From: a virus
IMG/VR virus record: IMGVR_UViG_3300042556_000487
Coordinates: 1 to 25,610 of that record
Strand: one strand, 5' to 3'
DNA length: 25,610 bases
Shown here: in pieces, positions 5,460 to 12,908 of the stretch
Numbering within the stretch: position 1 is the stretch's first letter
Layout: each line of letters starts with the position of its first letter
Program-made: the position numbers and the translations under genes
Notes under the pieces: generated by a model
Databases searched by the model: none
Told to the model about the DNA's origin: nothing
Seen by the model: only the letters and a program-made list of their open reading frames with translations

Positions 5460-7031
5460 ATGGACGAATACAAAACAGGAGCGGCGCTTTACGGAGAACT
5501 TGAATCCCCAAGGCAGACTTACCTTGAAAGGGCTCGGGAATGCGCGGAGTTGACAATACCTACTTTGGTTCCTCCTGAGGGTAACAGCTACGCTACCGTG
5601 TACCCTACTCCTTTTCAAGGAATTGGAGCCCGGGGAGTAAACAACTTAGCGGCAAAGCTATTGCTGGCGCTGTTCCCGCCAAACGCCCCGTTTTTTAGGC
5701 TGGCCGTTGATCAATACCGCCTCAAGAAAATGGGCGGTGACGAAAAAATTAAAACTGAGATTGAGAAAGCTCTTGCTGAAATCGAGCGCTCGGTGATGAA
5801 AGAAGTTGAAACCTCAGCGCTTCGTGTCCCCATTTTTGAGGCCCTTAAGCATCTTGTTGTCACGGGCAATACGCTTCTTTATTTCCCTGAGGATGGTGGT
5901 CTTAGGGTTTTTAAGTTGGAGAATTACGTCGTAAAGAGGGATGCCTTTGGGAATGTGCTTCATATCGTTACAAAGGAAACAATATCACCTTCTGCCTTAC
6001 CTGACGAGGCTAAAAAACTTCTTCGTCCGAAAGAAGGAAAGAGCGAAGAATACTCTCACGAAAAGGGCGTAGACCTTTACACTTGCATCCACCGGGAAGA
6101 CAAGAAATGGGAAGTGTACCAGCAAATTAACGGGATGATAGTTCCCGATAGCGAAGGTTATTTCCCCATTGATAAATGTCCTTTTATTCCTCTGCGCTAT
6201 AGCCGTGTTGACGGAGAGGATTATGGCCGTGGCTTGGTTGAGGAGTATCTAGGCGATTTACGCTCTCTTGAGGGGCTGACAAAAGCCGTTGTAGAAGGTT
6301 CAGCCGCCGCCTCTAAAGTTATCTTTATGGTTCGTCCTACCGGGACAACTAAAGCCAAAACGCTTGCTGAAGCCAAAAACGGATCGTTTGTTTCTGGCAA
6401 CCGGGATGATGTAGCGGCTTTGCAAATGGAAAAGTATGCTGACTTCCGGGTAGCTAAAGAGATGATGGCGGAAATTCAAACCCGCCTTGGCTTTGCCTTT
6501 TTGCTTAATACTTCCGTTCAGCGCCAAGCCGAGCGGGTTACCGCCGAAGAGATTAGGTTTATGGCACAAGAGCTAGAGACTGCCTTGGGCGGTGCTTACT
6601 CAATTTTGAGCCAAGAGTTTCAGCTACCTTTGGTTGACCGCCTTATGACCCGGATGGGTAAAGAAGGCCGACTTCCTAAGCTACCCAAAAATAACCTTAT
6701 TCGCCCCATGATTGTCACGGGAGTTGAGGCCCTTGGGCGCGGTAACGACTTAAACAAGCTTGATATGTTTTTGGCCGGGATTGGGCAAATCTTTGGCCCA
6801 GAAGCTATTGGGCAATATATTAACATTGAAGATTATTTGAAGCGCAGGGCGACCTCCCTAGGAATTGAGACTGAGGGTCTAATTAAACCTCAAGAAGAGA
6901 TTGCACAAAGCTCGCAAAACGCCATGATGATGCAGATGGCCAACAAGCTTGGTCCTCAAGCTATAAAAAGCTTTACTGATGTTGCGATGACTCAAGCGCA
7001 AAATCAGGCCCCGGAACCACCACAACCATAA
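5460..7031 (+). CDS. Portal (head-tail connector) protein, T7 gp8-like
   Basis: This 523-residue protein forms the dodecameric ring at the capsid vertex through which DNA is packaged and leaves. Its length is close to T7 gp8 (536). The N-terminus shows the family pattern: YGELESPRQTYLERARECAE, then TIPTLVPPEG, FQGIGARGVNNLAAKLLLAL and FPPNAPFFRL. Further conserved segments are PFIPLRYSRVDGEDYGRGLV, EEYLGDLRSLEGLTKAVVEG and a QRQAERVTAEEIRFMAQELE region in the C-terminal half. The tail is Gln/Met/Pro-rich, as in relatives. ATG 5460 is the first start after the previous stop; the ribosome site is weak (GAAGAG upstream), and coupling with the preceding gene may help. Scaffold follows 27 bases later. 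Confidence 0.96.
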   Translation: MDEYKTGAALYGELESPRQTYLERARECAELTIPTLVPPEGNSYATVYPTPFQGIGARGVNNLAAKLLLALFPPNAPFFRLAVDQYRLKKMGGDEKIKTEIEKALAEIERSVMKEVETSALRVPIFEALKHLVVTGNTLLYFPEDGGLRVFKLENYVVKRDAFGNVLHIVTKETISPSALPDEAKKLLRPKEGKSEEYSHEKGVDLYTCIHREDKKWEVYQQINGMIVPDSEGYFPIDKCPFIPLRYSRVDGEDYGRGLVEEYLGDLRSLEGLTKAVVEGSAAASKVIFMVRPTGTTKAKTLAEAKNGSFVSGNRDDVAALQMEKYADFRVAKEMMAEIQTRLGFAFLLNTSVQRQAERVTAEEIRFMAQELETALGGAYSILSQEFQLPLVDRLMTRMGKEGRLPKLPKNNLIRPMIVTGVEALGRGNDLNKLDMFLAGIGQIFGPEAIGQYINIEDYLKRRATSLGIETEGLIKPQEEIAQSSQNAMMMQMANKLGPQAIKSFTDVAMTQAQNQAPEPPQP

Positions 7032-7058
7032 CTTGGGTCGAAAGGAAGGAAGAAAACA

Positions 7059-7829
7059 ATGGCAACTGAATCAGTAGTTATTCAGCCTGAGATGGCTCCG
7101 GCTGATGCACCCGTAGATAGCAAGGTAGATACAAACGCCCCGGATCGCCCGCAATGGCTCCCCGAGAAGTTCAAAAGCGCGGAGGACCTCGCTAAGGCTT
7201 ACGGGGAATTGGAAAAGAAAATGGGCGCTCCCCGGCAGGGCGCTGAAGCAGAGGGCGAAGCAGACCAAGCTAACCAGCCAGCAAAGACTGAAGAGCAGTC
7301 TAAGCAAGAACAGGCTGTAGCTTCTGCTTGGGAAACCAAGTTCGTTGATTTCTCCAAGGAGTACAGCGAAAAGGGCCAGCTATCTGATCAAAGCTTTTCA
7401 AAGCTAAACGAGATGGGCTACCCACGTGAAGTTGTTGAGGCATACATTGAAGGCCAAAAGGCCATTGCTGAGAAGTCCACGTCTGGACTGCTTAACGACA
7501 TTGGAGGCCAAGATAACTTCGTAGCAATGCGCGATTGGGCGGCGGCTAACGTCCCCGAGAACGAGTTAAACGTTTACAACTCCATGCTTGAAGGGTCTTC
7601 TGAGCAAGCGGCTATGGCAGTTAAGGGTATGTATGCCCGATACCAAGCCGCTCAGGGGGGCTCTTACAAACAGCCTAAGCTTCTAAGCGGCTCTCAGACG
7701 CAAGGTAGCACAGCGCCGTTTAGGAGCACCGCCGAGCTCACCCGAGCCATGTCTGACCCCAAGTACAAAGCCGACCCTGCTTACAGAAAAGAAGTTGAAC
7801 AGCGTTTGGCAATCAGTAACATTCTGTAA
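7059..7829 (+). CDS. Capsid assembly scaffolding protein, T7 gp9-like
   Basis: This 256-residue acidic, largely helical protein lies between portal and capsid. It directs procapsid assembly and leaves before DNA fills the head. The family hallmark RPQWLPEKFKSAEDLAKAYG-ELEKKMG is at about residues 30-55. A low-complexity Glu/Gln/Ala region (about 60-88) and helical segments such as LSDQSFSKLNEMGYPREVVE follow. The C-terminus is basic and short (YKADPAYRKEVEQRL), fitting the capsid-binding helix known in scaffolds. It is shorter than T7 gp9 (about 307). A strong ribosome site (AAGGAAGG) precedes ATG 7059. Confidence 0.93.
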   Translation: MATESVVIQPEMAPADAPVDSKVDTNAPDRPQWLPEKFKSAEDLAKAYGELEKKMGAPRQGAEAEGEADQANQPAKTEEQSKQEQAVASAWETKFVDFSKEYSEKGQLSDQSFSKLNEMGYPREVVEAYIEGQKAIAEKSTSGLLNDIGGQDNFVAMRDWAAANVPENELNVYNSMLEGSSEQAAMAVKGMYARYQAAQGGSYKQPKLLSGSQTQGSTAPFRSTAELTRAMSDPKYKADPAYRKEVEQRLAISNIL

Positions 7830-7834
7830 CAAAC

Positions 7835-7975
7835 ATGAAAGGCTTGTACGCCAACATGAATCGGAGAAAGCGCTTGGGAATTAGCCGTAGTAAGAAAAAA
7901 TCTACGGTTGAGCCTGAGGTTTATTCCAAAATGAAAAATAAGATGGGCGGGTTTGCCATCAAAAAGAAAGGGTAA
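7835..7975 (+). CDS. Small basic phage protein (MKGLYAN family), function unknown
   Basis: This 46-residue, very basic peptide starts MKGLYANMNRRKRLGISRSK and ends with GGFAIKKKG. The MKGLYAN[IM]xxK/RRKR opening is a recurring small phage protein found near structural genes. Its function is not established. The high positive charge suggests nucleic acid binding or packing within the head, as an inference. It is the first of four small genes inserted between scaffold and capsid, which are adjacent in T7. Confidence 0.72.
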   Translation: MKGLYANMNRRKRLGISRSKKKSTVEPEVYSKMKNKMGGFAIKKKG

Positions 7976-7983
7976 TAAAAACC

Positions 7984-8154
7984 ATGACACCTGACATTAT
8001 TAGTGCCGTTATTCGGCATATCCTAACTGCCGTTGGCGGCTATTTTGTTGCCAAGGGTACTGTTGATCAGGCCGCTGTTGAAGCCATCGTAGGTGGCGTT
8101 GTAGCCGCTGTTGGCCTCGGTTGGTCCCTGATTGCCAAGATTAAAAAGGACTAA
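7984..8154 (+). CDS. Putative holin (small two-helix membrane protein)
   Basis: This 56-residue protein starts MTPDIISAVIRHILTAVGGY and contains two hydrophobic segments: ILTAVGGYFVAKG (about 14-26) and AIVGGVVAAVGLGWSLIA (about 34-51). They are separated by a short polar turn with an Asp (TVDQAAVE), and the protein ends IKKD. The opening and layout resemble a family of small phage proteins annotated as putative holins (Pam3 gp28 type). A holin would form inner-membrane lesions that time lysis. The next two genes are also membrane-associated, supporting a lysis module. No endolysin is seen beside it, so the role is inferred. Confidence 0.62.
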   Translation: MTPDIISAVIRHILTAVGGYFVAKGTVDQAAVEAIVGGVVAAVGLGWSLIAKIKKD

Positions 8155-8157
8155 GCC

Positions 8158-8340
8158 ATGTTTTGGGGTCTTATTGAGGCCCTTATTCTGGCTATCTGGA
8201 AAATCATTAAGGGGGAGGTCAAAGATGCAAGTAGGCCAGTTAAGGGTACTGATCTTGGGCCTCCCCCTTCTACTTTGCACGCTCGTTGGTCTGACAGGAT
8301 GCGCGAGTACCTCAGAGACAAAAAATCTGATATTCGTTGA
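8158..8340 (+). CDS. Small membrane-anchored protein, possible inner-membrane spanin partner
   Basis: This 60-residue protein has an N-terminal hydrophobic stretch (MFWGLIEALILAIWKIIKGE), then a soluble, basic, Pro-containing tail (GPPPSTLHARWSDRMREYL, ending RDKKSDIR). AAGGA at 8146-8150 is 7 bases before its ATG. The lipoprotein gene at 8225 starts inside it in the +1 frame and overlaps it by 116 bases. This recalls nested Rz/Rz1 spanin pairs of Gram-negative phages, where the outer gene encodes the inner-membrane subunit. However, the tail is too short to span the periplasm in the usual coiled-coil way, so a spanin role is tentative. An alternative is an unrelated small membrane protein sharing sequence with the lipoprotein. 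Confidence 0.55.
   Translation: MFWGLIEALILAIWKIIKGEVKDASRPVKGTDLGPPPSTLHARWSDRMREYLRDKKSDIR
8211..8218 (+). promoter_or_regulatory. Strong ribosome binding site deciding the lipoprotein start
   Basis: GGGGGAGG lies 6 bases before ATG 8225, inside the gene that starts at 8158. It fixes 8225 as the lipoprotein start rather than the upstream in-frame ATG at 8132, which would overlap the holin-like gene and put a charged segment before the signal peptide. Confidence 0.75.
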
Positions 8341-8485
8341 TACTACCGGGGATACAATGCTTAGGATTGGCCCGGAGACAGAGGGGTTTGTTTACTTCTG
8401 GAATGGTAAGGAATGGGAGAAGTCAGCTAAAAAAGTAAAACTACCAGAAGGTTGGTTGACAGGTCCTCCACCAAAGGATAAATAG
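8225..8485 (+). CDS. Lipoprotein with lipobox, possible outer-membrane lysis or superinfection protein
   Basis: This 86-residue protein has a clear type II signal peptide: charged start (MQVGQLR), hydrophobic core (VLILGLPLLLCTLVGL) and lipobox LTGC with Cys26. The mature part is about 60 residues. It contains IFVDTTGDTMLRIGPETEG, FVYFWNGKEWEKSAKKVKL and PEGWLTGPPPKDK. The same VDxxGDxxRIGP...VY.W.G..W..S...V.LPEGW layout occurs in other phage lipoproteins of unproven function. Export and lipidation in a Gram-negative host are well supported; the role is not. Nesting within the membrane protein at 8158 suggests an Rz1-like o-spanin, but the mature domain looks like a small beta fold rather than the proline-rich Rz1 peptide. 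A superinfection or surface role is an alternative. Confidence 0.75.
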   Translation: MQVGQLRVLILGLPLLLCTLVGLTGCASTSETKNLIFVDTTGDTMLRIGPETEGFVYFWNGKEWEKSAKKVKLPEGWLTGPPPKDK

Positions 8486-8664
8486 ATTTCAGTTTTTGAA
8501 AATTGGGATCATCTTTAGAGATGGTCTGATTAGGCCAGCCCCGTTACGGCGGGACAACTGCGACTCGAAAAGGCTTTACTCGGGTGTGACCAGCACAAAA
8601 ACACTTAATCTTGTCCCGCTAGGGATGGGAAAAAAGAAACTCTACCCGAAAGGTAACTAACAAA
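8486..8664 (+). promoter_or_regulatory. Capsid leader region with 9-bp inverted repeat
   Basis: This 179-base non-coding gap sits directly before the capsid gene, where T7 has its strongest promoter (phi10). It contains a perfect inverted repeat, GCGGGACAA (8549-8557) and TTGTCCCGC (8611-8619), enclosing 53 bases that include a smaller TGTG/CACA stem. The leader could be a structured 5' UTR, an RNA-processing site or part of a phage promoter. I could not identify a host sigma-70 promoter. The phage promoter consensus is unknown here, because the polymerase gene and its other promoters are outside the window. The capsid ribosome site is AAAGG at 8649-8653, 11 bases before ATG 8665. Confidence 0.5.
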
Positions 8665-9630
8665 ATGGCCTCTGAAACTACCGTTTCGCGTTTGGGCCTG
8701 AAGCAGGGAAACGCCGATAATCTCGAGTTGTTTCTCAAGAAGTTTGCGGGAGAGGTGCTGACCACGTTTGAGACTGAAAACGTCTTCAAACCTTTGCACC
8801 TGACTCGTACTATTGAGAGCGGCAAGAGTGCTCAGTTCCCTGTTACTGGCACAGCTACAGCGAAGTATCACAGCCCCGGCGACAATATGTTGCTCGCGGC
8901 AAACTCCTATATTAACTCCATCGCGCACAGCGAGAAAGTCATCACCATCGACGGTCTTCTGACCGCTTCGACCTTTGTGGCGAAGATCGATGAGGCGATG
9001 AATCACTATGACGTGCGTTCCATCTACACCACCGAACTCGGTCGTGCGCTGTCGAAGAAATTCGATACCACGATTGCCAAGGTTATTACGCTGGCCTCCC
9101 GGGCCTCCGCTAACCTTTCTGGTGGCAAAGCTGGTTCGTTCATCAATGTGGGCTCTCTGACGCCCACGGGTGCTGACCTCGCTGAAGACATCTACAGCGC
9201 GGCTCAGAAACTCGACGAAAACGACGTGCCGTCCGAAGAGCGCTATTGCGTGCTCTCCCCGGCCAACTACTACAAGCTGGTTCAGGCTCTCGCCGCCGTT
9301 GGCAATGCCAATGCGGTTGGTAGCTATGTGGACGGCTCGGTGGTTCGCGTCGCTGGCGTTCAGATCGTTAAGAGCAATAACCTCCCAAGCACCAACGTTA
9401 CTTCCTCTGAGGGAAATAACGGCGGTTATATTGGAAACTTCTCCAACACCGTTGGCGTTGTGTTCCATAAAAACGCTGTTGGTACGGTTAAGCTCCTCGA
9501 TCTCGCCGTCGAAAACGAGTACAAGATCGAACTCCAAGGCAACTTCATGGTCGCTAAGTACGCGATGGGTCACGGTATCCTTCGCCCTGAGTGCGCCGTC
9601 GAGTTGTTCAACGGAGCCGCTCGTCCGTAG
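8665..9630 (+). CDS. Major capsid protein, T7 gp10-like
   Basis: This 321-residue protein has the T7-type HK97-fold capsid sequence. The N-arm is ASETTVSRLGLKQGNADNLE. Then come LFLKKFAGEVLTTFETENVF, the E-loop region (RTIESGKSAQFPVTGTATAK followed by YHSPGD), and IDGLLTASTFVAKIDEAMNH-YDVRS. The end (KYAMGHGILRPECAVEL) matches relatives. Length is close to T7 gp10A (345). Codon use is more GC-rich and biased than its neighbours, with many ctc, ggc and cgt codons, as expected for the most abundant protein. The bias also leaves a long open antisense frame that is a shadow. No slippery site giving a gp10B-like extension is evident. The gene is bracketed by a structured leader and a large hairpin. 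Confidence 0.96.
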   Translation: MASETTVSRLGLKQGNADNLELFLKKFAGEVLTTFETENVFKPLHLTRTIESGKSAQFPVTGTATAKYHSPGDNMLLAANSYINSIAHSEKVITIDGLLTASTFVAKIDEAMNHYDVRSIYTTELGRALSKKFDTTIAKVITLASRASANLSGGKAGSFINVGSLTPTGADLAEDIYSAAQKLDENDVPSEERYCVLSPANYYKLVQALAAVGNANAVGSYVDGSVVRVAGVQIVKSNNLPSTNVTSSEGNNGGYIGNFSNTVGVVFHKNAVGTVKLLDLAVENEYKIELQGNFMVAKYAMGHGILRPECAVELFNGAARP

Positions 9631-9640
9631 TTAACTTAGA

Positions 9641-9751
9641 GGGCCCTGCAAGTCTTAGTCTTGGTTCTCGGGAACTTTATTAGGGGTGTTTAGCCCCGCC
9701 TTCCTTCCCCGAGTCTAATCAAACTAATGGCTTGCAGGGTCTCTCTTTTTC
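9641..9751 (+). terminator. Large nested hairpin with T-rich run after capsid gene
   Basis: Nested complementary segments fold this gap into one long imperfect hairpin. The outer stem is CCCTGCAAG (9644-9652) with CTTGCAGGG (9731-9739). Inside it is TTAGT (9655-9659) with ACTAA (9723-9727), then CTCGGGAA (9667-9674) with TTCCCCGAG (9705-9713, one bulged C), and at the tip GGGG (9683-9686) with CCCC (9694-9697). The outer stem is followed by CTCTCTTTTT (9741-9750). The position matches the T7 terminator Tphi after gene 10, so a capsid transcript terminator or a stabilising or processing structure is likely. The stem is much longer than an ordinary intrinsic terminator. Confidence 0.72.
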
Positions 9752-9771
9752 TGTAGTAAATACCTATCGAT

Positions 9772-10350
9772 ATGCCAGTTACCCCGATGACTAAACTGGA
9801 AGCGGTTAACCAGATGTTGACTGCTATCGGTGAATCTCCTGTAAATACCCTATTTCAAGGTACTTCCGTGGACGCCCGTATTGCTGTCCAAGTACTTGAT
9901 GAAGTTGACAGAGCCGTTCAAATTATGGGCTGGCACTTCAACACCGAAAAAGATTATCCATTTTCCCGAGACGTAAGCAACAACATTAACCTATCCCAAA
10001 ACATTGTAAGGGTTGACGTTGACAATTCTCTGTATCCTGACGTGGATGTTGTTCAGCGAGGAACGAAACTGTACGACAGAAAAAACCATACTTTTGTTTT
10101 TACTCAAGATTTAAAAGGAGAGATTATCCTTTTGCTATCTTTTGAGGAGCTTCCTGAGCCCGCCCGGCATTACATCACAACTAGGGCTTCTAGGATTTTT
10201 CAAGATCGAGTTGTTGGGTCTGGTGACGCCGCCCGCTCTTTGATGAATGACGAAATGCTAGCCCTGTCACAACTTAAAGAATTTGATAACGATACCGGGG
10301 ATTATTCTGTTTTTGACAATTACGACGTAGCCCGCATTATTCTACGCTAA
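9772..10350 (+). CDS. Tail tubular protein A, T7 gp11-like
   Basis: This 192-residue protein is the gatekeeper ring that joins the portal to the tail nozzle; T7 gp11 has 196 residues. The family opening is MTKLEAVNQMLTAIGESPVN, then DARIAVQVLDEVDRAVQIMG and WHFNTEKDYPF. A second conserved part is LLSFEELPEPARHYITTRAS followed by RIFQDRVVGSGDAA. ATG 9772 overlaps an 8-base palindrome, TATCGATA (9765-9772), and lacks a clear ribosome site, which is unusual in this window. The in-frame ATG at 9787 would remove only five residues. The stop overlaps the next start (TAATG), so gp11 and gp12 are translationally coupled. Confidence 0.94.
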   Translation: MPVTPMTKLEAVNQMLTAIGESPVNTLFQGTSVDARIAVQVLDEVDRAVQIMGWHFNTEKDYPFSRDVSNNINLSQNIVRVDVDNSLYPDVDVVQRGTKLYDRKNHTFVFTQDLKGEIILLLSFEELPEPARHYITTRASRIFQDRVVGSGDAARSLMNDEMLALSQLKEFDNDTGDYSVFDNYDVARIILR

Positions 10351-12908
10351 TGGCCCTAGTCTCGATCAGCATCCCGAACTTAATCAGCGGGGTGAGCCAA
10401 CAGGCCGACGCCCTTCGCTTTGCGTCGCAAGCTGAAGAATCGATTAACGCTTACCCCTCGCTTGTTGACGGCTTAATTAAGCGTCCGTGCACTAACTACG
10501 TTGGGGCTCTCTTTTTAGAGGACACAACTGGTGCAAAGTGGCACACAATTAACCGAGATTCAGGAGAAAGATATACAGTAGTTTTTAATCCAAACGATGC
10601 AGTAAGAGTTTGGGATATGAATGGCGTCGAAAAAACAGTTATTACAAGAAACAATGCTTTTGATTATATCCCAGCTACGGCCAATCTAGATTTAAAATGT
10701 CTGTCTGTAGCTGATTACACTCTTATTTTAAATAAACAAAAAACTGCTCAAGAGTACGCTAACTTAACACCTACAAGACCGTATGAGGCCATGATATTTG
10801 TCGCCCAAGGAGCTTATACCGCTGAATATCAGGTAACAATTAACGGAACCTCCCATTGGGTTAAAACAGGAAGCGGGAACGCTACTACAGCCCCAACAAC
10901 TAGCTCAGGAAGTCTTTCTACTTGGGCCAACGCTGACCACGCTAATACAACTAAAATTGCTTTTTTCTTAAGACAGGCAATTTCTTCAGATGCAAATTTA
11001 ACAACTGAAGTAATTGGTTCGACAATTTATATCAGACGCACAAATAACGCCGCATTTACTATTTCAGTTTCAGATTCTCAAAGCGGTACTGGACTCAAGC
11101 TGATAAACGACGAGGTGCAAAGCTTTTTGGATTTACCAGCAGAAGGAAAACACGGCTTTATTGTAAAAGTGGCCGGAGAGCCCGATGACGAGGGGGATGA
11201 GTATTGGGTTAAATTCGACGCATCTAACGGAACTGGCGGTACTGGCGTCTGGAAAGAAACTGTTCAGCCCGGAATTAAATTTGCTTTAGATGAAGAAACT
11301 CTTCCTCATGCGCTTATTAGATTGCAAAACGGTTCTTTTCTTTTTACAGCACTTGACGGCGATACATACACAGCGCCGGGAAACGCCTTTACATACGAAA
11401 TTCCATATTGGGGAGAGCGGCTGGTAGGAGATGAAGACAGTAACCCAAGCGCTTCATTTGTAGACCGAAAAATTAAAGATATTTTGTTTTTTAGAAACAG
11501 GCTTGGCTTTTTGTGCGACGAGAATGTGATTTTGTCTGAAGCTAGTGAGTTTTTTAATTTTTACAGAACTACCGTTACTCAGCTTCTAGACTCAGACCCA
11601 ATCGACGTAGCTTCTAGCTCTAATAAAGTTTCTATCTTGTTTGCTGGAATCCCATTTAACGAAAAGCTCCTACTGTTTTCTGACCAGACTCAGTTTTCCC
11701 TTCAAAGTGCAGATAACCTTACTTCCAAAACAGTATCTATCCAAAACACCACTAACTTTGCGTGTTCTACAGCAAGCCAGCCTGTGGCTGTTGGAAAAAA
11801 CATCTATTTTGCATTCAACAGGGATTCGTTTTCAGGTATTCAGGAGTACTATCTAAACCCGGAAAGCCAGTATTTAGACGGAGTTGACATTTCAGCTTCC
11901 ATTCCATCTTACATTAAAGGTACTGTCTCAAAAATTGTTGGGTCGGACAACGAGCAGATGATTGTTGTTATGTCTAGCGGACTAAAAAACGGCTTTTATA
12001 TGTATAAGTACTTTTTTAACGGAAGTGAAAAATTACAGTCTGCTTGGTGTAAGTTTACGATTGGTAGTGACCCGGACGATCCAAACGCAACTTCAGGTGT
12101 CACGTTTATTGAAAATGTAGACTTTATTGATAACAAATTATACATTGTAACGACTAGAGGTGACGGAACTTATTTGGAAAGAATTGATTTTCAATCGAAC
12201 AAAACAGATTCTTTTTCTTCTTACTCGGTACTTTTAGACAGAAAAATAAGTAGCTCCGCTGTTACTAAAACTTTTAATGCAAACACGGGGTTGACGACAT
12301 TTACGCTTCCTTACGGAATAGACCCGACTAAGGCGGCTGTAATTACAAGAGCCACTACGTTTTCTGGACCGGGCTATGTTCCTCAATCGGTTGGAGGAGG
12401 CGTAGGCCAACTCCCCATTACTACGGGCGTGGGAGGTGCTGTGGTCCCGGTTAACTCAGCAGAAAGCTATTTCTTAACTGTAAAAGGGAATTATTCGACT
12501 GTTTCCTTGTGGATTGGGGAAAACTACACAATGGAACACACTTTGGGGCGTGTAGTTATCAGGGCCCCGGGAGCAAGGGGAAACCCAACCGTTGTGTCTG
12601 TAGGTAAGTTGTATCTAAAAAGAGCCTCTCTTTCTTATGATAAAACAAGAACGTTTAAGGTCCGGGTTGTCCCAATTAACAACGTGTACCCAACAACCTA
12701 CGAGTATGTCTGTAATAACCAATCCGCTGGGACTCCAACTGCGGCTGTTAACTTCGATAGTTTACGGGATGGTATATTTAAATTTCCTATTCTTTCTAAA
12801 AATGATCAGGTACTTATATCTTTAGTAAATGACTCACCCCACCCCTGCTCCCTCCTTTCGTTGGACGTCGAGGCACAATACGTCTCCCGTTCTCAAAGGG
12901 CTGGCTGA
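10350..12908 (+). CDS. Tail tubular protein B (nozzle), T7 gp12-like
   Basis: This 852-residue protein forms the hexameric tail nozzle below gp11; T7 gp12 has 794. The N-terminus is diagnostic: SISIPNLISGVSQQADALRF, then EESINAYPSLVDGLIKRPCT. Later come the conserved segments FVDRKIKDILFFRNRLGFLC-DENVILSEASEFFNFYRTTV and SDPIDVASSSNKVSILFAGI. The C-terminal end, NDSPHPCSLLSLDVEAQYVS followed by RSQR, matches the family pattern that ends with ...SAEWEG.Y..R.RR. GC content drops from about 58% at 10381-10440 to about 37% at 10561-10620, so the bulk of the gene differs in composition from its start. The last 80 bases overlap the gp13-like gene in another frame. Confidence 0.95.
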   Translation: MALVSISIPNLISGVSQQADALRFASQAEESINAYPSLVDGLIKRPCTNYVGALFLEDTTGAKWHTINRDSGERYTVVFNPNDAVRVWDMNGVEKTVITRNNAFDYIPATANLDLKCLSVADYTLILNKQKTAQEYANLTPTRPYEAMIFVAQGAYTAEYQVTINGTSHWVKTGSGNATTAPTTSSGSLSTWANADHANTTKIAFFLRQAISSDANLTTEVIGSTIYIRRTNNAAFTISVSDSQSGTGLKLINDEVQSFLDLPAEGKHGFIVKVAGEPDDEGDEYWVKFDASNGTGGTGVWKETVQPGIKFALDEETLPHALIRLQNGSFLFTALDGDTYTAPGNAFTYEIPYWGERLVGDEDSNPSASFVDRKIKDILFFRNRLGFLCDENVILSEASEFFNFYRTTVTQLLDSDPIDVASSSNKVSILFAGIPFNEKLLLFSDQTQFSLQSADNLTSKTVSIQNTTNFACSTASQPVAVGKNIYFAFNRDSFSGIQEYYLNPESQYLDGVDISASIPSYIKGTVSKIVGSDNEQMIVVMSSGLKNGFYMYKYFFNGSEKLQSAWCKFTIGSDPDDPNATSGVTFIENVDFIDNKLYIVTTRGDGTYLERIDFQSNKTDSFSSYSVLLDRKISSSAVTKTFNANTGLTTFTLPYGIDPTKAAVITRATTFSGPGYVPQSVGGGVGQLPITTGVGGAVVPVNSAESYFLTVKGNYSTVSLWIGENYTMEHTLGRVVIRAPGARGNPTVVSVGKLYLKRASLSYDKTRTFKVRVVPINNVYPTTYEYVCNNQSAGTPTAAVNFDSLRDGIFKFPILSKNDQVLISLVNDSPHPCSLLSLDVEAQYVSRSQRAG

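Noticed and set aside
8132-8224. Upstream ATG extension of the lipoprotein
   Set aside because: It overlaps the holin-like gene, lacks a ribosome site and would place a charged segment before the signal peptide; 8225 has a strong site.
8496-8524. Possible sigma-70 promoter (TTGAAA with a downstream A/T-rich stretch)
   Set aside because: No acceptable -10 hexamer at 16-18 bases; late genes of T7-like phages are normally read by the phage polymerase.
8605-9573. 322-codon open frame on the - strand across the capsid gene
   Set aside because: It mirrors the biased codon use of the capsid gene and encodes no recognisable protein; all other genes are on the + strand.
9620-9660. gp10B-like frameshift extension of the capsid protein
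   Set aside because: No slippery heptamer before the stop, and the following region is the structured hairpin rather than an open frame.
9765-9772. TATCGATA palindrome at the gp11 start
   Set aside because: An 8-base palindrome is likely by chance in this length; noted only because gp11 lacks a clear ribosome site.
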